A stretch of 16,896 nt of DNA from Desulfobacteraceae bacterium UBA2230 (GTDB taxonomy: Bacteria > Desulfobacterota > Desulfobacteria > Desulfobacterales > Desulfosarcinaceae): contig DDYQ01000211.1 of NCBI GenBank assembly GCA_002348005.1, positions 1-16,896 of the forward strand, written 5' to 3'. Below are positions 14,412-16,896 of this stretch, piece after piece. The first letter of the stretch is position 1; each line of letters opens with the position of its first letter. The notes beneath the pieces were generated by a model. It was not told the origin of the DNA and did not search any database. It saw nothing but the letters and a program-made list of their open reading frames with translations. Made by a program: the position numbers and the translations under genes.

Positions 14412-14849
14412 CTAATCGATGGCGACGCGCACCTGATGAGGTTTCTCTTGTTCGGGTTTGGGAACTTCGACCTTGAGGACGCCGTTTTTCATGGAAGCCT
14501 TTATGGTTTCAGGCGCGATGGAATGGCGCAAGGTAAAAGCGCGATGAAACGTGCCGCACCCCCGTTCACGGCGGTAGTACTGCTCCTCTTTGGCGTCTGT
14601 CTCGGCGATCCGTTCACCTCTGAGGATCAGGATATTATCTTTGACTTCCAATGAGACCTCTTCTTTCGAAACGCCGGGCAGATCGGCCTCGATCACGACT
14701 CCGCTTTCCGTTTCGTAGATGTCGACCAGCGGCCGCCAGGCGCACAGGTCGTCGGCCTGAGGTTGGGGAAAGGCATCCTCGAAGAGCCGGTTGATCCGAT
14801 CCTGAAGCGTAGAGATGTTTTTGAAGGGATCCCATCGGATGATGGTCAT
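14412..14849 (-). CDS. Small heat-shock protein (Hsp20 / alpha-crystallin), copy 1
   Basis: Hsp20 proteins are ATP-independent holdases that bind unfolding proteins in large oligomers. The 145-residue product has a short N-terminal arm MTIIRWDPFKNISTLQDRI, an alpha-crystallin domain from about residue 38 to 130 (WRPLVDIYETESGVVIEADLPGV, then SMKNGVLKVEVPKP) and a C-terminal V-x-I/V-type anchor near VRVAID. The ATG at 14849 has GGAGG seven bases upstream, a strong ribosome-binding site, so the 83-residue upstream extension of the frame is rejected. The Shine-Dalgarno can fold into a tiny hairpin. It diverges from a second hsp20 that precedes lon. It is probably heat-induced, though no CIRCE or sigma32 box is seen. 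Confidence 0.92.
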   Translation of the reverse strand: MTIIRWDPFKNISTLQDRINRLFEDAFPQPQADDLCAWRPLVDIYETESGVVIEADLPGVSKEEVSLEVKDNILILRGERIAETDAKEEQYYRRERGCGTFHRAFTLRHSIAPETIKASMKNGVLKVEVPKPEQEKPHQVRVAID

Positions 14850-14853
14850 TCGG

Positions 14854-14865
14854 GCACCTCCGTGC
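14854..14865 (-). promoter_or_regulatory. Hairpin presenting the hsp20 Shine-Dalgarno
   Basis: On the minus-strand mRNA, GCAC and GUGC form a 4-bp stem around a GGAG loop that is part of the ribosome-binding site of hsp20 copy 1. Small heat-shock genes often carry 5'-UTR RNA thermometers (ROSE, fourU), but this stem is short and leaves the site in the loop, so this is only a possibility. Confidence 0.25.
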
Positions 14866-14911
14866 GCTGGGGCTTTTTGAGCATAAACTATACGCCGCAA
14901 GGCGTGCCGAA

Positions 14912-14939
14912 AACCTAAGCACCGCACCGGGCATGTCAA
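14912..14939 (-). promoter_or_regulatory. Candidate promoter for hsp20 copy 1
   Basis: On the minus strand a perfect -35 TTGACA (14939-14934) is followed after 16 bases by TAGGTT (14917-14912). The leader to the ATG would be about 60 nt and contains a short hairpin (14892-14905). A second possible -10, TATAGT (14892-14887), has no good -35. Confidence 0.4.
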
Positions 14940-14976
14940 CTGAAACCATTCGAGCAAAATCGGCGACGCGGGATGC

Positions 14977-15005
14977 TTTACAAACCGGGGGGTGGATGTT
15001 ATTTT
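14977..15005 (+). promoter_or_regulatory. Candidate promoter for hsp20 copy 2 and lon
   Basis: TTTACA (14977-14982) and TATTTT (15000-15005) are separated by exactly 17 bases and face away from the minus-strand promoter, with 37 bases between the two -35 boxes. The leader to the hsp20 ATG would be about 85 nt with two hairpins. Confidence 0.48.
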
Positions 15006-15040
15006 TACCGCGATTCCGGCCATTTCATCAATGGGGTGCG

Positions 15041-15082
15041 CCGGCATGACAGAGCCGGAAGTGCATCGTGTTAACCGTAACA
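15041..15082 (+). other. Two hairpins in the hsp20 copy 2 leader
   Basis: CCGGC (15041-15045) pairs with GCCGG (15054-15058) around 8 nt. TGTTA (15069-15073) pairs with TAACA (15078-15082) around ACCG, ending five bases before the AGGAG ribosome-binding site (15088-15092). They could tune translation with temperature; this is inference only. Confidence 0.35.
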
Positions 15083-15098
15083 GCGGCAGGAGCAACAC

Positions 15099-15551
15099 AT
15101 GGACTCTAACAAAATCAGGTTTGTTGGCCCTTTCGATTCAAGCGGCTCGCAATTCGAAAAAACGATACAAGATATCTTCCGTCCGCGGCCGGTCAGTCCC
15201 ATGTTCGTGTGCACGCACTGCAGCTGGCTGCCCCAGATGGATATGTATGAAACCGAGCAGGAGATATTCATCTGGGCTGAACTGGCGGGCGTTGAAAAGG
15301 ACGAGTTGGAAGTGGAAGTCAACAGCAAAGCGGTCCGCATCCATGGGTTCCGGCGGGAGCAGCCGCGTTCCCCCAACGGCACGTACCGTCTGGCCGAGAT
15401 CCGCTATGGCAATTTTGAACGGATCCTGTATCTGCCGGCGCCGGTGGACAGCGACAGCGTGACCTCCACATTCTCCAATGGCCTGCTGACGGTGCAGATG
15501 AAAAAGCAGGAAGCCCCCAAAACCCATAAGATTCCCATCAGCGACGGCTGA
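15099..15551 (+). CDS. Small heat-shock protein (Hsp20), copy 2, upstream of lon
   Basis: This second alpha-crystallin protein (150 residues) differs clearly from its divergent neighbour. The crystallin domain runs from about residue 44 to 136: LPQMDMYETEQEIFIWAEL, GVEKDELEVEV, and the closing TFSNGLLTVQMKK. An I-x-I anchor (IPI) is at 145-147. Its N-terminal arm contains a CTHC pair (Cys38, Cys41) just before the domain, absent from copy 1. The ATG has AGGAG six bases upstream. It lies 51 bases before lon on the same strand with no terminator between, so both are likely made from one message, a pairing seen in many Desulfobacterota. It probably holds unfolding clients that Lon or ClpB then handle. 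Confidence 0.9.
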   Translation: MDSNKIRFVGPFDSSGSQFEKTIQDIFRPRPVSPMFVCTHCSWLPQMDMYETEQEIFIWAELAGVEKDELEVEVNSKAVRIHGFRREQPRSPNGTYRLAEIRYGNFERILYLPAPVDSDSVTSTFSNGLLTVQMKKQEAPKTHKIPISDG

Positions 15552-15602
15552 TGATACCGGCGGCCGCATGCGCCACCCGTCCGCCTTAAAAGGATAGCAA
15601 AC

Positions 15603-16896
15603 ATGGAAGCACGCAGACCCTCGGATAAAGAGAAGGAGAGTTTGATGCCTGAAAACAAGCCCTCGGTGGGGTATAACGCGGACAATCTGCCCACGTTGAT
15701 TCCCATTCTGCCGCTCTATGAGGCCGCTTTGTTTCCCAAGATGGTGCTGCCGCTGGTGGTGATGCAGGGTGAATCGATCAAGCTGGTGGACGAAGCCATG
15801 TCGCGGGACCGGATCATCGGTTTGGTGGTCTCGCGCAAACAGGAGAACGTGCGTCCCGACCCGCAGAGCGATGATCTGGCCAAGGTGGGCTGCAGCGCCT
15901 TGATTTTGAAGATGGCCAAAAATGACGACAACCGGGCCCAGATGCTCGTTCAGGGGCTGACCCGCTTCAAGGTCAAGCGCTATGTGGAAGGTAAACCCTA
16001 CCTGCAGGCCGAAGTCGAACACTTCGAGGATATCGAACGCAAGGATGACGAAACCTCAGCATTAATGGCCAATCTGATCAAGCAGTTCACGCGCGTGGTA
16101 GAGCTGTCTCCCGGACTGCCGCCAGAGATCGGCCAGATGGCCGCTTCCATCAAGGAGCCCGGAACGCTGGCGGACATGATCGCCTCTACGGTCAATTCCT
16201 CCCCCGAAGAAAAACAGTCGATCCTCGAAATTCAGGACGCCACCCGGCGGCTCACGGCCGTAACCAAGCTGACCAATCACCAGCTGAACATCCTGGAACT
16301 GGGGAATAAGATCCAGAGCCAGGTCAAGGGTGATATGGACAAGCGCCAGCGCGAATATTATCTGCGCCAGCAGCTTAAGGCCATTCGCGAAGAACTTGGC
16401 GAAACCGACGAGGCCACCGTCGAAATCGAGGAATATCGGACCAAGATTAAGGAGCGCGGCCTGTCCGAAGCCGCCGCCAAGGAGGCCGAGCGCGAACTGG
16501 ACCGGCTGGCCAAGATGCATCCCTCTTCAGCCGAGTACACGGTCTCTTCGACCTATCTGGACTGGCTGACCGAGCTACCCTGGCAGGTCCGTTCCGAGGA
16601 CAACCTGGATATCGCCAAAGCCCGCAAGGTGCTGGACGATGACCATTTCGGTCTGGAAAAACCCAAGCGCCGCATTATCGAATATTTGGCGGTGCGCAAG
16701 CTCAAACCCGATTCCAAGGGGCCGATCCTGTGCCTGGCAGGTCCGCCGGGCACAGGCAAAACCTCTCTGGGCGCTTCCATCGCGCGGGCCCTGGGGCGCA
16801 AGTTCCACCGCATATCTCTGGGCGGCGTGCGCGATGAGGCCGAAATCCGCGGCCATCGCCGTACTTACGTGGGGGCCCTGCCGGGGCGCATCATCC
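15603..16896 (+). CDS. lon: Lon protease, N-terminal part (runs off window)
   Basis: Lon is an ATP-dependent cytoplasmic serine protease that degrades misfolded and regulatory proteins. The first 431 codons are present. The N-terminal substrate-binding domain begins LPTLIPILPLYEAALFPKMV; a long helical region includes QREYYLRQQLKAIREELGE; a typical ELPW is near residue 330; then the AAA+ module with Walker A GPPGTGKTS (380-388) and the following RISLGGVRDEAEIRGHRRTYVGALPG. Walker B and the Ser-Lys protease domain lie beyond the window. Two starts are possible: ATG at 15603 (AAGGA upstream) and in-frame ATG at 15645 (AAGGAGAG upstream). I took the longer. No frameshift is visible. Confidence 0.95.
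   Translation, partial: MEARRPSDKEKESLMPENKPSVGYNADNLPTLIPILPLYEAALFPKMVLPLVVMQGESIKLVDEAMSRDRIIGLVVSRKQENVRPDPQSDDLAKVGCSALILKMAKNDDNRAQMLVQGLTRFKVKRYVEGKPYLQAEVEHFEDIERKDDETSALMANLIKQFTRVVELSPGLPPEIGQMAASIKEPGTLADMIASTVNSSPEEKQSILEIQDATRRLTAVTKLTNHQLNILELGNKIQSQVKGDMDKRQREYYLRQQLKAIREELGETDEATVEIEEYRTKIKERGLSEAAAKEAERELDRLAKMHPSSAEYTVSSTYLDWLTELPWQVRSEDNLDIAKARKVLDDDHFGLEKPKRRIIEYLAVRKLKPDSKGPILCLAGPPGTGKTSLGASIARALGRKFHRISLGGVRDEAEIRGHRRTYVGALPGRII

Noticed and set aside
14850..15098. CIRCE element or sigma32 promoter for the hsp20 genes
   Set aside because: No TTAGCACTC/GAGTGCTAA pair and no CTTGAA/CCCCAT arrangement is visible.
15138..16022. Minus-strand open frame of 294 codons opposite hsp20 and lon
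   Set aside because: It spans two clear plus-strand genes and their gap, and resembles no protein.

Overview
The window looks like a chromosomal housekeeping region of a Gram-negative anaerobe, most likely a Desulfobacterota (former Deltaproteobacteria) sulfate reducer of the Desulfobacterales/Desulfosarcina kind. That placement is inference from GC-rich coding DNA and the gene set: a precorrin-2 dehydrogenase next to a CcsA-type cytochrome c assembly protein and hemA, an hsp20 beside lon, and a DHH phosphoesterase/RNase Z-like pair. No marker gene here proves the taxonomy.

Layout. (1) 1-449: 3' end of clpB, then about 540 bp of non-coding, hairpin-rich DNA with a candidate promoter. (2) 994-2765: a DHH phosphoesterase overlapping an RNase Z-like metallo-beta-lactamase-fold hydrolase. 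(3) 2903-6794: tetrapyrrole and cytochrome block (precorrin-2 dehydrogenase, ccsA, hemA), then fabD. Two gaps in this block carry degenerate TGAAAGC-like heptamer repeats. (4) 6795-7072: a 101-bp imperfect inverted repeat directly after the fabD stop, then a small hairpin and a candidate promoter. (5) 7073-10162: a tightly packed run of dksA-like regulator, PHP phosphoesterase (RNase AM/YciV-like), rnc and a radical SAM protein; the first three overlap. (6) 10163-10650: about 490 bp without a convincing gene. (7) 10651-12418: a toroid-fold prenyltransferase/cyclase-like protein and a hexapeptide acyltransferase, function unknown. (8) 12441-14849, minus strand: a small heat-shock protein, an MFS transporter (HcaT-like) and a YciC-like membrane protein. 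(9) 15099-16896, plus strand: a second small heat-shock protein and the 5' part of lon. The two hsp20 genes diverge from a shared 249-bp control region with back-to-back candidate promoters.

How it fits together. ClpB, two Hsp20 proteins and Lon form the protein-quality-control theme at the two ends. HemA and precorrin-2 dehydrogenase supply tetrapyrrole and siroheme precursors, and the CcsA-like protein delivers heme to c-type cytochromes. The DHH, RNase Z-like, PHP and RNase III proteins act on RNA, oligonucleotides or nucleotides. I found no CRISPR array, transposase, integrase, defence island, rRNA or tRNA. The least explained items are the prenyltransferase-like/acyltransferase pair, the intergenic heptamers, the post-fabD inverted repeat and the structured DNA after clpB.
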